From the NCBI RefSeq assembly GCF_019880305.1, contig NZ_CP082301.1, positions 7,936,001-8,000,000 of the forward strand: a stretch of DNA of 64,000 nucleotides. Direction: 5' to 3'. The notes beneath the pieces were generated by a model. It made no database searches and was not told the DNA's origin. It was given only the letters and a program-made list of their open reading frames with translations. A program made the translations under genes and the position numbers. This DNA is from Streptomyces decoyicus. GTDB taxonomy: Bacteria > Actinomycetota > Actinomycetes > Streptomycetales > Streptomycetaceae. Every line of letters starts with the position of its first letter. The stretch's first letter is position 1. This document shows, piece by piece, positions 39,031 to 49,063 of this stretch.

Positions 39031-41886
39031 TCAGCGCTCCGACAGACCGACCATGGCGGCCAGTACGGAACGCCAGTCCTCGTCCTGCTGTGCGCGCAGG
39101 GACGGGGCCAGCCGGTCGGCGTGGTAGTGCCAGCGGTGGTTCAGGTCCGGGTGGACCTCGTCCGTCTCACGGATCTCGCTGTCGCTGCCGAGGAGTTCGG
39201 TCAGCCCGGTGGCGAGGTCCCGCCAGGCGAGGTGTCCGCTGACGGCATTGGCGACGCCGTGCACCGGCGAGTCCAGGCACGAGACCACGGCCCGGGCCAG
39301 GGCCGCGGCATGCACCCAGGCCGCGCCGTACCACGCATGACCGTGCGTACCCGGCTGCGGAAGGACGAGCGGCCGGCCCTCCCGCGCCGCCTGGTAGAGC
39401 AGGCCGGTCGCACCCCAGCGCAACTGGTCGCGCAGCCGGTGGTGCGGCCCCCAGACGAGCGGGGAGCGGACGGCGCTCGCGCCGCCCCGGCCCTGGGAGC
39501 CGGCCGCCCGCAGCAGCAGCCCTTCGCAGTCCAGCTTCGCCTGTCCGTACCCGCTCAGCGGCTGCCGCGGGGCGGACTCCTCGGCCACTCGTTCACCGGC
39601 CGGGTGGCCGTAGGCGTCCACACTGCTGACGAAGACGAACGGGCCGCGCGACCAGGCGCCGACCATGGCCGCCATGGCCGTCACATCGACCTCGGGGCGG
39701 GTGAAGGTGCAGGCCGCGTGGATGACCGCATCGGCACTGTCGACGGCCTTGCGCAGACCGGCCAGATCGGTGAGGTCGCCCTCGATGACGTCCACCCCCT
39801 CCGCGGCGACCAGATGCGCGGACTCCGGGCGGGCCAGGGCCAGGACCGGACGTCCTCGGGCGGCCAGTTCGCGCAGCACGAACGCGCCGACGCCGCCGGT
39901 GCCGCCGGTGACCAGGACCGTGCCCTCACGCGAGCGCCGCGGGCGGGCGGAGGTGGCCGAGGGCGCGGCGGCACGCTCCGCCTCGCGTGCGTCCAGCAGA
40001 GCGGTGACCGCCCGCGGAGTGCGGGCCTGCATGATGTCCAGGCCGGTCAGCGGCAGTTTCAGCGCGCGGCGCAGACGCTCGGCGAGCTGGACGGCGATCA
40101 GCGAGTGGCCGCCGAGGAGGAAGAAGTCGTCGTCCGGTCCGGGCGGATGGCCCAGGAGGTCGGTGAAGCCTTCGGTCACGGCCTCGGCGCGAGCCCCGTG
40201 CGGCGCGGGGGCCGACGGAAAGCCGGGGAGCCGGGCCGGGTCGGCCGCACCGTCGGCCGTACGCGGCAGGGCGTCCAGCAAGGTCACCGCGGCGGGTACC
40301 AGTTCCGCGGCCAGCGCGCCGCGCAGATGGGAGCGGAGCTCGGCGGGGGAGGGGCCGCCGATGCCGCGCAGGACGGCATACGCCAGCAGCGGGCCGCCGG
40401 CCGGTTCGACCACGGCGGCCTCGGCCACCTCGGGGTGCGACCGCAGCAGCACCTCGGCCGGGTGCCCGCCGGTCTCGCCCCGAGGTGCCGGCGGCGCACC
40501 GGGCAGCCGGGACAGCCGAAGGCCCGGCTCGTCCGCCACCGCGGTGAGCAGGGCGGCGTAGTGCGCGCCGAGGCCGGCCGCCGCTTCCTCGTCCAGCGCG
40601 GTCCGGCTGTACTGGACGAGTCCGGCGGGGGCGTCGGTGTCCACCATGCCGAAGGAGAGGTCGAACTTGGCCTCGCCGGCGCCGACTTCGACGTACTCGT
40701 CCACCAGGCCCGGCAGCCGCAGCGTCGTGGGCGCACCCAGGACGTCCGCGGTCACCCGGATCAGCGCCGTACCGTCCGCGCCGCGGGCGGCGGCGCCGAG
40801 ACGCTCCAGGATGAGGTCGAAGGGCACCTCGCGGCGTTGCTGGGCGTCCAGCAGGGCGTCCCGTACGCGTTCCAGGAGCGTGGTGAAGGCCGGGTCGCCG
40901 GCGGTTTCCACCCGGACCGGGAGGGTGTTGACGCACAGTCCGACCAGACCGCGCATGTCCGCGCCCTGCCGGTGGGTGCCGGCGACCCCGATCACCAGGT
41001 CGTCCTGGCCGGTGAAGCGGTGCAGGGCGGCGAAGGACGCGGCGAGCGCCACGGTGAACAGGGTGGCCCGGTGCTGCCGGCCCAGTTCGCGCAGGGCGGC
41101 CGGCACCCGTGGGTCCAGGGGAGCGGTGTGGGCGCCGGCCGGGCGGCTGCCGGTGTCGGCCGGCGGGTGCGCGGGGCGGGGCAGACGGAGCGGGGAGACG
41201 CCTTCGAGGCGGTCGGCCCAGTGGCTCAGGCCCTGTTCGAGGCGGTCGGCGGCGGCCTGCTCGCGCCGTGCGAAGTCCGCGTACTGCGCCGGCTCCGGCT
41301 GCTCCTCGGCAGCGGTGCCCCGGGCGGCGGCCGAGTACAGCCGCGCCAGTTCACCGGCGACGGTCTCCAGCGACGCCCCGTCGATCGCGATGTGATGGAA
41401 CGTCAGCAGCACGGTGTGGTCCTGCGCGCCGTGCCGCAGGACCAGGGCGCGCGGAAGGGGGCCGGCGGCGAGATCGAAGGGGCGGCGTGCCTCCTCGGCC
41501 AGCAGGGCGCCGGCGCCGTCCGCGTCCGTGTCCACGACGCGGAGCGCGATCGCCTCCGGAGCCGGCAGCACTTCCTGGTACGGCTCACCGTCGTGCTGCC
41601 CGTAACGGGTACGCAGAATCTCGTGGCGGCGTACCAGCGACGTCAGCGCGGCGGCCAGCGCGTCCAGATCGAGCGGACCGCGCAGCCGGGTGGCGAAGGG
41701 CACGCTGTAGGAGGCGTGGCCGCGGCCCAGCCGGTCCATCAGCCACATACGGCGCTGGGCGTGCGAGAGCGGGGCGGGCCCGTCGGGGACGCCCGAGGGG
41801 GCGGCAGCGGGGCGGGCGGCGCGGGAGCGCGCCCGGCGCAGCAGTTCCTCCTGGAGCGCCGCGGCGGCGGGGGTGTCAGTGGCCAT
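39031..41886 (-). CDS. NRPS: C - vestigial A tail - PCP - extended SDR domain
   Basis: Last protein of the assembly line by gene order, 951 residues. Condensation domain (about 35-450) with intact HHIAIDG near 164. The N-terminal adenylation core is missing; only a C-terminal A-subdomain remains (about 470-555), and the catalytic Lys of GKxDR is replaced (RTADGAADPARL). The PCP has DDDFFLLGGHSL with Ser about 600. From about 650 an NAD(P)-binding epimerase-like SDR follows: VLVTGGTGGVGAFVLRELAA, VSSVDAYG and catalytic YGQAK. It is not a normal thioester-reductase domain by sequence. It may release the peptide reductively or modify the PCP-bound product. The start overlaps the upstream gene's stop by 11 bp. 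Confidence 0.88.
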   Translation of the reverse strand: MATDTPAAAALQEELLRRARSRAARPAAAPSGVPDGPAPLSHAQRRMWLMDRLGRGHASYSVPFATRLRGPLDLDALAAALTSLVRRHEILRTRYGQHDGEPYQEVLPAPEAIALRVVDTDADGAGALLAEEARRPFDLAAGPLPRALVLRHGAQDHTVLLTFHHIAIDGASLETVAGELARLYSAAARGTAAEEQPEPAQYADFARREQAAADRLEQGLSHWADRLEGVSPLRLPRPAHPPADTGSRPAGAHTAPLDPRVPAALRELGRQHRATLFTVALAASFAALHRFTGQDDLVIGVAGTHRQGADMRGLVGLCVNTLPVRVETAGDPAFTTLLERVRDALLDAQQRREVPFDLILERLGAAARGADGTALIRVTADVLGAPTTLRLPGLVDEYVEVGAGEAKFDLSFGMVDTDAPAGLVQYSRTALDEEAAAGLGAHYAALLTAVADEPGLRLSRLPGAPPAPRGETGGHPAEVLLRSHPEVAEAAVVEPAGGPLLAYAVLRGIGGPSPAELRSHLRGALAAELVPAAVTLLDALPRTADGAADPARLPGFPSAPAPHGARAEAVTEGFTDLLGHPPGPDDDFFLLGGHSLIAVQLAERLRRALKLPLTGLDIMQARTPRAVTALLDAREAERAAAPSATSARPRRSREGTVLVTGGTGGVGAFVLRELAARGRPVLALARPESAHLVAAEGVDVIEGDLTDLAGLRKAVDSADAVIHAACTFTRPEVDVTAMAAMVGAWSRGPFVFVSSVDAYGHPAGERVAEESAPRQPLSGYGQAKLDCEGLLLRAAGSQGRGGASAVRSPLVWGPHHRLRDQLRWGATGLLYQAAREGRPLVLPQPGTHGHAWYGAAWVHAAALARAVVSCLDSPVHGVANAVSGHLAWRDLATGLTELLGSDSEIRETDEVHPDLNHRWHYHADRLAPSLRAQQDEDWRSVLAAMVGLSER

Positions 41887-43792
41887 CGGTGTCCTCCGGG
41901 GCGCCGGGGCGCAGATCGCTGTGCGCGGCGAGGAGCGCGCGCTCGACCAGCGCGGCGTGCCCCGCCACCGTGGGGGCGGCGAAGAAGTCGGCGAGCGTCA
42001 GCTCGACGCCGAGCTCCTCACGGAGGTCGTCGGTGACCGCGAGCGCGAGCAGGGAGTGACCGCCCAGCGCGAGGAAATCGGCATCCGGGCGGGTGACGTC
42101 ACGGCCCAGCGACCGGCCCCAGACCTCGGCGACAGCCTGTTCCAGCGGATTCAGCGGCCCGGCCGGTGAGTCGGGCCGGTCCGCGGCGACGAGATCCGTC
42201 AGCGCGCGGCGGTCGACCTTGCCGGAGGCGGTGAGCGGCAGTGCGTCGACGAACTGCACCTCGTCGGGGACCAGATGGGCGGGGAGGACAGCGGTGAGCC
42301 GGTCCCGAAGGGCGTCGGGGCGGGGCACCGGTCCGGGCGAGGCCACCACGAACGCGGCCAGGCGGGCGTCGTCGGGGGAGGGGCGGTGCACGGTGACGGC
42401 CGCGTCCGCCACCTCGGGCTGCTCCCGCAGGGCGTGTTCGACCTCCCCCGGTTCGATCCGGAAGCCGCGGATCTTCACCTGGTCGTCCGTGCGCCCGTGG
42501 AAGTCGAGGGTGCCGTCCGGACGCAGGGAGACGAGGTCGCCGGTGCGGTAGAGACGCCCCGGCCCGGGGTGGTTGCCGAAGCGCTCGGCGGTCAGCTGCG
42601 GCTGCCCGGTGTAGCCGTGGGCCAGCCGGCTGCCGCCGATCCACAGTTCGCCGCGCTCCCCGTCCGGGACCGGCTTGCCGGAGTCGTCCAGAAGGTGCAC
42701 GGTCGCGCCGGCGATCGGCCGGCCGATGGGCATCTGGCCGTCGCAGTCGGCGTCGGTGACGCGGTGGGCCGTGGTGAAGGTCGTCGCCTCCGTCGGCCCG
42801 TAGCCGTTGACGAGTTCCAGCCAGGGAAAGGCCCGCAGGACTTCACGGGCATGGTGCGTGGACAGCGCCTCGCCGCCCACGATCACCGTGCGCAGCAGCG
42901 AGAAGACGCGCGAGCGGCGGCCGGCCAGCTGGTGGAAGAGCGCGGTGGTGAAGAAGGCGACGGTGACGCCATGGCGTTCCACGTGCTGGGCCAGGTCCTC
43001 GAACGAGGGCCGCTCCGCGGTGCACACGACCACGGCGGCGCCGTTGGCCAGGGCTCCCCACACCTCGAAGGTCGAGGCGTCGAACGTCATCGGCGAGTGG
43101 AAGAGCACCCGGTCGCGGGAGGTGAGGGTGAGGTACGCCGGCTCGGAGACCAGCTCGGCTATAGCGCTGTGCGGGACGGCCACGCCCTTGGGACGGCCGG
43201 TGGAGCCCGAGGTGAACATGATGAACGCCGTGGCGTCCGCGCCGAGTTCGGCCCCGGCGATGCCGTCGCCGCCCATCAGCGGTTCACCGGGCAGCGCAAG
43301 AGTGGCGCCGGCGAGGCCCGCCGATTCGAGGAGCTTGCTGTCCCCGACGGTCAGGGTCGCGCCGGCGTCGGCGGCCAGCGCCTCGGAACGGGAACGCGGA
43401 TGTGCCGGGTCGAGCGGTACGCACACGGCGCCCGCCCACCACAGTGCGAGCTGGGCGACGACGGTGCGCGCGGAGCGGGGCATCAGCAGCGCCACCGAGT
43501 CACCCCGGCGGACGCCGTGCTCGCGCAGATGGGCGGCGAGCGCGCGGGCCGAGGAGACGAGCTGTGCGTAGGTGAGGGTGCGGTCGCCGTCCGCCACGGC
43601 CAGCGCCTGCGGGGTCCGTGCGGCATGCCATGCCACGAGGGCCGGCAGGCCGGCCGCGGGCGCGGGCCGGCCGGCGGCCGGGGCGGACGCGGTGCGGTCA
43701 CCGGACGCGGTGCGCTCGTCCTTCGGGGTGCCTTCGGTGGGCACGGGGCCTTCCTTCCGGGTGTCGGGGGAGTGCGGGGTGCGGGTGGTCAT
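41876..43792 (-). CDS. NRPS A-PCP didomain (Val/Ile-like code)
   Basis: Adenylation-thiolation protein of 638 residues without its own C domain. A-domain motifs: TSGSTGRPKGVAVPHSAI (about 196), NGYGPTEATTF, GELWIGGSRLAHGY, YRTGDLV, KIRGFRIEPGEVE and ASGKVDRRAL. PCP Ser about 579 in LGGHSLLAL. By-eye alignment to GrsA gives the pocket D-A-F-F-I-G-G-T-F-K, close to the DAFWIGGTFK valine code, so Val or Ile is the likely substrate. AGGAG precedes the ATG at 43792. It is one base after the upstream A-PCP gene. A condensation partner must act in trans. Confidence 0.9.
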   Translation of the reverse strand: MTTRTPHSPDTRKEGPVPTEGTPKDERTASGDRTASAPAAGRPAPAAGLPALVAWHAARTPQALAVADGDRTLTYAQLVSSARALAAHLREHGVRRGDSVALLMPRSARTVVAQLALWWAGAVCVPLDPAHPRSRSEALAADAGATLTVGDSKLLESAGLAGATLALPGEPLMGGDGIAGAELGADATAFIMFTSGSTGRPKGVAVPHSAIAELVSEPAYLTLTSRDRVLFHSPMTFDASTFEVWGALANGAAVVVCTAERPSFEDLAQHVERHGVTVAFFTTALFHQLAGRRSRVFSLLRTVIVGGEALSTHHAREVLRAFPWLELVNGYGPTEATTFTTAHRVTDADCDGQMPIGRPIAGATVHLLDDSGKPVPDGERGELWIGGSRLAHGYTGQPQLTAERFGNHPGPGRLYRTGDLVSLRPDGTLDFHGRTDDQVKIRGFRIEPGEVEHALREQPEVADAAVTVHRPSPDDARLAAFVVASPGPVPRPDALRDRLTAVLPAHLVPDEVQFVDALPLTASGKVDRRALTDLVAADRPDSPAGPLNPLEQAVAEVWGRSLGRDVTRPDADFLALGGHSLLALAVTDDLREELGVELTLADFFAAPTVAGHAALVERALLAAHSDLRPGAPEDTDGH

Positions 43793-43793
43793 C

Positions 43794-45731
43794 TCAGGCT
43801 CCTGCCGGTTGCCGGGCGGTGCGGCGCGTGTCGACGAGCAGGGCCACGGCGCGCAGGTCCGGCTGGCGGAGCAGTTCGGGAGCGCGCAGCCGCACACCGC
43901 TCTCCTTCTCGATGACGGTCAGCAGCCGTGCGGCGAGGAGAGAGGTGCCGCCGGCCTCGGTGAAGTTGTCCGTCAGCGAGGCCCCCGGCCGGGCGAGCAG
44001 ATCGCGTACGGCGCTCAGCACGAGCCGCTCGCCCGGGGTGGCGTCGCCGGGCCCGTCGTCGGCCGCCGGGGCGTCGCCGGGGCGCTCGTCGGAGTGGGCC
44101 GCCTGCCGGGCCAGCTCGGCCCGGTCCACCTTGCCGTTGGCGTCCAGGGGAAAGGAGTCCACGATCCGTACGTCCGAGGGCACGGCCTGCTCCGGCAGCC
44201 AGGCCCGTACGCCCGGCAGCAGCGCGTCCGCGGTGAGCACGGCGCCGGCCGCCGCCCGTACGTACGCCACCAGGCGGGTGCGGCCGTCGGCGGTACGCGG
44301 TGCGGTGACGACGGCGCTCAGGACCGCCGGGTCCTTCTCGAACGCGGCCTCCACCTCGGCCGGTTCGATCCGTACGCCGCTGATCTTGACCTGGTCGTCG
44401 AGACGGCCGAGGAACTCCAGCTCCCCGTCGGCCGGCATCCGCACCCGGTCCCCGGTGCGGTACAAGCGCTCCACTCCCGGCAGATCGAGGTCCCCGGGCA
44501 CGGCGAGGAAGCGGCGCGCGGTCAGTTCGGGGTCCAGATAGCCGAGCGCCAGACCGCTTCCGCCGATGAGGAGTTCCCCCTCCGTATCGCGTGCGACGGG
44601 CCGGCCGTCCGCATCGGCGACGACGACGGTCACGCCCGGGAGGGGCCGGCCGATGGGCGGTGCGGATTCCGCGCCCGCCGCGCCGTCGGTGCCGTGCATG
44701 GAGTGGACGGTGGAGGCCACCGTGGCCTCGGCCGGTCCGTAGGCGTTGTGGACGGTGGCGGTCACGTCCGCGCCGGGACGGCGCCGCAACCGGTCGCCGC
44801 CCACGAACACATGACGCAGCCGCAGATCCTGCGGCCAGGGCCGCTCCAGCAGCGGCTCCACCATCGGCGTGGCCGACACACACACCGACACCGCGGACGT
44901 ACGCCACCAGTCGGCCAGCACCGTCGGGTCCCAGCGGACCTCGTCCGGGGCGGGCACCAGAGCCGCCCCGGACGTCAGCCCGGCCCACAGCTCCAGCAGA
45001 TGGGGGTCGAACGCGACGCCGATCAGCAGGGACTGCCGGTCACCGGGGGCCAGGCCGCTCGTGGCGCGGTACCAGCTCAGCAGCATGCCGAGCGCGGGCT
45101 CGCCGACGGCCACCGCCTTGGGGCGCCCGGTGGAGCCGGAGGTCAGCACGGCGTAGAACGCCTCGGGGGGTGCGGAACGGGCAGTCGTGCCCGGCGCGGC
45201 GAAAGCGGCCACCACCGTGGCGGCGGCGTTGGCGCCCTCGCCGGGCAGCGCCAGCCGCAGGTGGTCGGCCGTCCGGTGACGGGGCGGCAGCACCTCGGGA
45301 TCGCCGATCAGACAGACGACGTTCAGGTCCTCGGTGACGGCGTCGGTGCGGCGCTCACCGGGGCGGGGGCCCAGCGGCAGATAGACGGCGCCGATCCTGG
45401 CGAGCGCGACCGCGGTCACCACGAGGGCGGCCGAACGGTCGAGGCAGACCCCGACCAGGTCTCCGGGCCGCACCCGGTCGCGCAGGGCTGTGGCGGCCTC
45501 GTCGGCGGCGGTGTCGATCTGCCGGTAGGTCCAGCTGTGCTCCCCGTCGATCACCGCGGGAGCCTCCGGGGAGCGCTGGGTCCACTCCTCGAAGAGGGCG
45601 AGCACCCCGGTCGCGCCGTCGGTGGCGGGCAGGGCGCCGCGGGCGATGCTGAGCGGGCTCTCCGACGAGGGCCGTTGCATGCCGGTGGTGGTCGTCGGGG
45701 CCGCCGTCCGGGCGGTCATCGGCTGGGTCAT
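43794..45731 (-). CDS. NRPS A-PCP didomain (unassigned code)
   Basis: Adenylation-thiolation protein of 645 residues. Motifs: LTSGSTGRPKAVAV (about 197), NAYGPAEATVAST, GELLIGGSGLALGY, YRTGDRV, KISGVRIEPAEVE and ANGKVDRAEL. The PCP motif is slightly altered (FTEAGGTSLLAARL, Ser about 594). By-eye pocket residues read D-P-L-V-F-G-A-V-A-K, which matches no code I know, so the substrate may be unusual. It starts inside the previous gene's stop (ATGA) and has GGAG upstream. Like its downstream neighbour it lacks a C domain. Confidence 0.88.
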   Translation of the reverse strand: MTQPMTARTAAPTTTTGMQRPSSESPLSIARGALPATDGATGVLALFEEWTQRSPEAPAVIDGEHSWTYRQIDTAADEAATALRDRVRPGDLVGVCLDRSAALVVTAVALARIGAVYLPLGPRPGERRTDAVTEDLNVVCLIGDPEVLPPRHRTADHLRLALPGEGANAAATVVAAFAAPGTTARSAPPEAFYAVLTSGSTGRPKAVAVGEPALGMLLSWYRATSGLAPGDRQSLLIGVAFDPHLLELWAGLTSGAALVPAPDEVRWDPTVLADWWRTSAVSVCVSATPMVEPLLERPWPQDLRLRHVFVGGDRLRRRPGADVTATVHNAYGPAEATVASTVHSMHGTDGAAGAESAPPIGRPLPGVTVVVADADGRPVARDTEGELLIGGSGLALGYLDPELTARRFLAVPGDLDLPGVERLYRTGDRVRMPADGELEFLGRLDDQVKISGVRIEPAEVEAAFEKDPAVLSAVVTAPRTADGRTRLVAYVRAAAGAVLTADALLPGVRAWLPEQAVPSDVRIVDSFPLDANGKVDRAELARQAAHSDERPGDAPAADDGPGDATPGERLVLSAVRDLLARPGASLTDNFTEAGGTSLLAARLLTVIEKESGVRLRAPELLRQPDLRAVALLVDTRRTARQPAGA

Positions 45732-48700
45732 CGGGACTCCGTCACGGTGGTCGAAGCGGCGGAAGCAGCCGCGGCGGCGGTGCCGACGGCCGCGAGCGCG
45801 AGGGCCTGGTCGGCCAGCACCGGGTTCTGGAACAGCAGCCGCAGCGGCGGACGCTGCCCCAGCCGCGGTTCGAGCCAGGCCGCCAGCTGCGCGGCGAGCA
45901 GCGAGTGGCCGCCGGTCCGGAAGAAGTCCGAGGACGCGTCGAAGCGGCTGTGGCCCAGAGCCTCCCGCCAGCCCTCGGCGAGCAGCTCCGTCATCGGGTC
46001 TGACGGCAGCTGCGCGGGGGCGCTGTGGCTCTCCCCGGCCGGGGCGGCCGGCTCCAGTGCGGCGGCCCGGCGGGTCAGCGCGGTGCGGTCCGGCTTGCCG
46101 CCGGCCAGTCGCGGCATGGTGTCGAGCCGTGCCCAGCGCCCCGGTACGAGAGCGCTCGGCAGCCGGCGGCCCAGCTCCGTGTGCAACGCCTGCTCGTCCC
46201 ACGGCTCACCGGCGTCCGCGCTCTCCAGGAAGCCGACGAGCCGGGGCCCGCCCGCGGCCTCGCGGTCCAGGACGACGGCGCAGGAGCGGCCGCCGAGCGC
46301 GGCCGAGGCGGCGGCCTCCACCTCTTCCAGCTCGATGCGGTAGCCCCGCAGCTTGATCTGGTGGTCCCGGCGCCCCAGGAAGTACAGCAGGCCGTCGCGG
46401 CCGCGGTAGCCGAGGTCACCGGTGAGGTAGACCCGCTCACCACCGAGCGCCTCGACATGGACGAACCGCGCGGCGGTGGTCTCGGGGTTGCCGACGTACC
46501 CCTCGGCCAACCCGGCTCCGGCGATGGCCAGTTCACCGACCGCGCCGTCCGGCAGCGGGCGGTGGTGTGCGTCCAGGACGTGGACCCGTTCGCCGGGCAG
46601 CTCGGTGCCGAGCGGGATCTCCGCACCGTCGGCGAGGCCGTCCCGGGTGATCTCGTGGACGGTGGAGCTGATGGCGGCTTCCGTGACGCCGTAGACGTTG
46701 AGCACGGTGCTGTCGCTGTCGGCCAGGAACGCGCGCATCACGTCCGCCGGGAGGCGCTCGCCACCGAGCACCAGCAGCCGTGGCGCCCAGTGCCCGTCGC
46801 GGAGCACGGGGCGCATCTCCTCACGGGTGGCGAGGAAGTAACTGGTGGGCAGATTGGCCACGGTGACCCGGGCGGCGACCAGCAGTCCGGCCAGCTCGGC
46901 GCCGGTCGGTACCTCGCGCTCGGGGGCGACCAGGCAGGCTCCGGCGTACAGCGACGGCAGCACCTCCTCGAGGGCCACGTCGAACGACGGCTGGGCGAAC
47001 AGCAGCACCCGGTCACCCGCACCCAGGCCGAACCGGTCGGCCGCTCCGGTCAGATGGTTCTCCAGCGCCGCGCGGCCGACGGCGACGGGCTTGGGTATGC
47101 CCGTCGAGCCCGAGGTGTGAATGATGTACGCGGCACCGGGCACGACCTCGGCCGCCCGCGCCGGCGGCAGGACCGGGGCGTCGACCGTGGCCGTCGGCAG
47201 CCCGTCGGGAAGGGTGACGGCGGCGTCCGCGGAGGTCAGGACCAGCGCCGGGCCCAGCCGGCCGAGCAGCAGCTCCAGCCGGGCCGGCGGGTCGGACGGC
47301 GAGAGCGGGCAGTACACCGCCCGGGTCCGCAGACAGGCCAGCAGCGCCACGACCGAGTCGGCGCCGCGGGGCAGCACGGCGGCGACCGGCTGCCCGGCGG
47401 TCACTCCCGCCGCCCGCATCCGCTGCGCCAGCGAGGAGACCTGGGCGTCGAGGTCGCCGTAGGTCATCCGGCGGGCGCCGACGAGCAGCGCGGGCAGGGA
47501 CGGGTCGTGGGCGGTGGCCGGGTCGAGCGGATCGTGCTCCGGCGCCGGCGGCGCGGCAGCCGGGAGGGCCTGCGGCGACGGCGGCGGAGCCAGCTCCGCG
47601 AGGGCGGTGCCGGGCGCGTCGAGATACGCCCGCAGCAGGTCGAGGAACCGCCCGGCGAGCAGCTTCGCCACGTCCTCGCCGAACATGTCGGCGTCGTAGT
47701 CCCAGACCAGCGTCATCCCTGCCGCACCGTGCCGGGGCCCGACCCCGCGCCGGTCGTCCGGGAGCAGCACCACGTCCAGGTCGAAACGGGTGGTGCCGGT
47801 GTTGAAGCCCTCGAACAGGGTGATGTCCAGGCCCGGGACGTCGACCTCGGGCAGCTCGGCGTCGTGCGCGCTGAACATGACGCTGAACAGCGGGTTGTCG
47901 GCGCCCGAGGTGTGCAGGCCGAGCGCGCGGGTCAGCTCCTGGATCGGCACCTCCTGATGCGGCAGGGCACGGATGAGGGTGTCGGTCACCTCGTCCATGG
48001 ACTCCTCGGCCGGGGCGGCCGGGTCCAGCCGCAGCGCGAGCGGGATGGTGTTGACGAACATGCCCACGGCTTCCTCGAAACCGCGCGGGCGGTTGCCGAC
48101 CGCGGTGCCGATCACCATCCGGGAGCGGCCGCTGTGGCGGCGCAGCAGCTCGGCGAAGAGCCCCAGGAGCGTGGCGAACGGCGTCAGACCGCGCTCACGG
48201 GCATGGCCACGGAGCCGTTCCGCCAGATCGGCACCGATCGACTGACGCAGCTGGCCGCCGTGGTGCCGGCGCCGGGAGCCGGGCCGGGTCAGACCGGGCA
48301 GCGGCATGTCGTAGGAGACCTCGCGCAGTTCACCGGCCCAGAACTCCAGACCGTCCCGCCGTTCCCCGCCGGCCTCGTCCTGGGAGCGGGCCCGGACATG
48401 GTCGGCGTACGAGGGCGCCGACGGCAGCTCCACCGGCTCGCCCAGGACGTGGCCCCGGTAGACGGTGAACACATCCCGCAGCAGGATCGCGAACGAATGG
48501 CCGTCGTGGATCAGATGGTGTTCGACGTGGATGAGCCGGTGCCGGTCCTCCGCGAGCCGGACCAGCGTCCAGCGCAGCAGCGGTGCCTCGAAGGTGTCGA
48601 GCGGGGTCTCCGCCTCGGTGCGCAACAGCTCCTGGAACGCGCTCTCCGGGTCCGCCTCCCCACGCAGGTCCACCGTGTGCAGCCGCGGCACACAGGCCTC

Positions 48701-48916
48701 GGCGACCCGCTGCCCCGGCATCGCCCCGGCGACGGCGACGAGTTCCAGCCGCAGACCGGGGTGCCGGTCGAGGGAGGCGGCGAGTCCGCGGCGCAGCGCG
48801 TCGGTGTCGAGCGTGCCCCACAGGTCGAGTGCGGCGGTGAAGTTGTAGGCGCGGCTGCCCGGTTGCACCTGTTCGTGCAGCCAGACGATCTCCTGCGAGG
48901 AGGAGAGCGGAAGCAT
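45728..48916 (-). CDS. NRPS C-A-PCP module
   Basis: Complete elongation or acylating-starter module of 1062 residues. The C domain (about 1-420) has the active site HHLIHDGHS near 132. The A domain (about 460-960) has HTSGSTGIPKPVAV (about 600), NVYGVTEAAISS (a YGVTE variant of YGPTE), YLTGDLGYRG, KLRGYRIELEEVE and GGKPDRTAL. PCP Ser is about 1004 in TGGHSLLAAQL. The by-eye pocket is D-V-E-N-V-G-V-I-S-K; Glu at the third position often accompanies basic side chains such as Orn, Lys or Arg, a weak prediction. It is the first NRPS gene with an A domain in the operon. No MbtH gene was seen nearby. Confidence 0.9.
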   Translation of the reverse strand: MLPLSSSQEIVWLHEQVQPGSRAYNFTAALDLWGTLDTDALRRGLAASLDRHPGLRLELVAVAGAMPGQRVAEACVPRLHTVDLRGEADPESAFQELLRTEAETPLDTFEAPLLRWTLVRLAEDRHRLIHVEHHLIHDGHSFAILLRDVFTVYRGHVLGEPVELPSAPSYADHVRARSQDEAGGERRDGLEFWAGELREVSYDMPLPGLTRPGSRRRHHGGQLRQSIGADLAERLRGHARERGLTPFATLLGLFAELLRRHSGRSRMVIGTAVGNRPRGFEEAVGMFVNTIPLALRLDPAAPAEESMDEVTDTLIRALPHQEVPIQELTRALGLHTSGADNPLFSVMFSAHDAELPEVDVPGLDITLFEGFNTGTTRFDLDVVLLPDDRRGVGPRHGAAGMTLVWDYDADMFGEDVAKLLAGRFLDLLRAYLDAPGTALAELAPPPSPQALPAAAPPAPEHDPLDPATAHDPSLPALLVGARRMTYGDLDAQVSSLAQRMRAAGVTAGQPVAAVLPRGADSVVALLACLRTRAVYCPLSPSDPPARLELLLGRLGPALVLTSADAAVTLPDGLPTATVDAPVLPPARAAEVVPGAAYIIHTSGSTGIPKPVAVGRAALENHLTGAADRFGLGAGDRVLLFAQPSFDVALEEVLPSLYAGACLVAPEREVPTGAELAGLLVAARVTVANLPTSYFLATREEMRPVLRDGHWAPRLLVLGGERLPADVMRAFLADSDSTVLNVYGVTEAAISSTVHEITRDGLADGAEIPLGTELPGERVHVLDAHHRPLPDGAVGELAIAGAGLAEGYVGNPETTAARFVHVEALGGERVYLTGDLGYRGRDGLLYFLGRRDHQIKLRGYRIELEEVEAAASAALGGRSCAVVLDREAAGGPRLVGFLESADAGEPWDEQALHTELGRRLPSALVPGRWARLDTMPRLAGGKPDRTALTRRAAALEPAAPAGESHSAPAQLPSDPMTELLAEGWREALGHSRFDASSDFFRTGGHSLLAAQLAAWLEPRLGQRPPLRLLFQNPVLADQALALAAVGTAAAAASAASTTVTESR

Positions 48917-49063
48917 GGGCGATCCCTGAGGTTGTCGGGGTGGGGGTTCTCCGGCCCGGGCATGGTCGAGCCCGGCCGGTGGGGTGCACGGACCGGGCCG
49001 CGGATCGCGCGGCAGGTCCGGCGGTGTCAGGAGGTGCGGGAGGGGCGGTGTGCGCGGGGCGGG

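Noticed and set aside
39031..39920. Canonical thioester-reductase (R) domain at the end of the last NRPS
   Set aside because: Length and motifs (TGGTGGVG, YGQAK) look like an extended SDR/epimerase; called as such, with a profile search needed to settle it.
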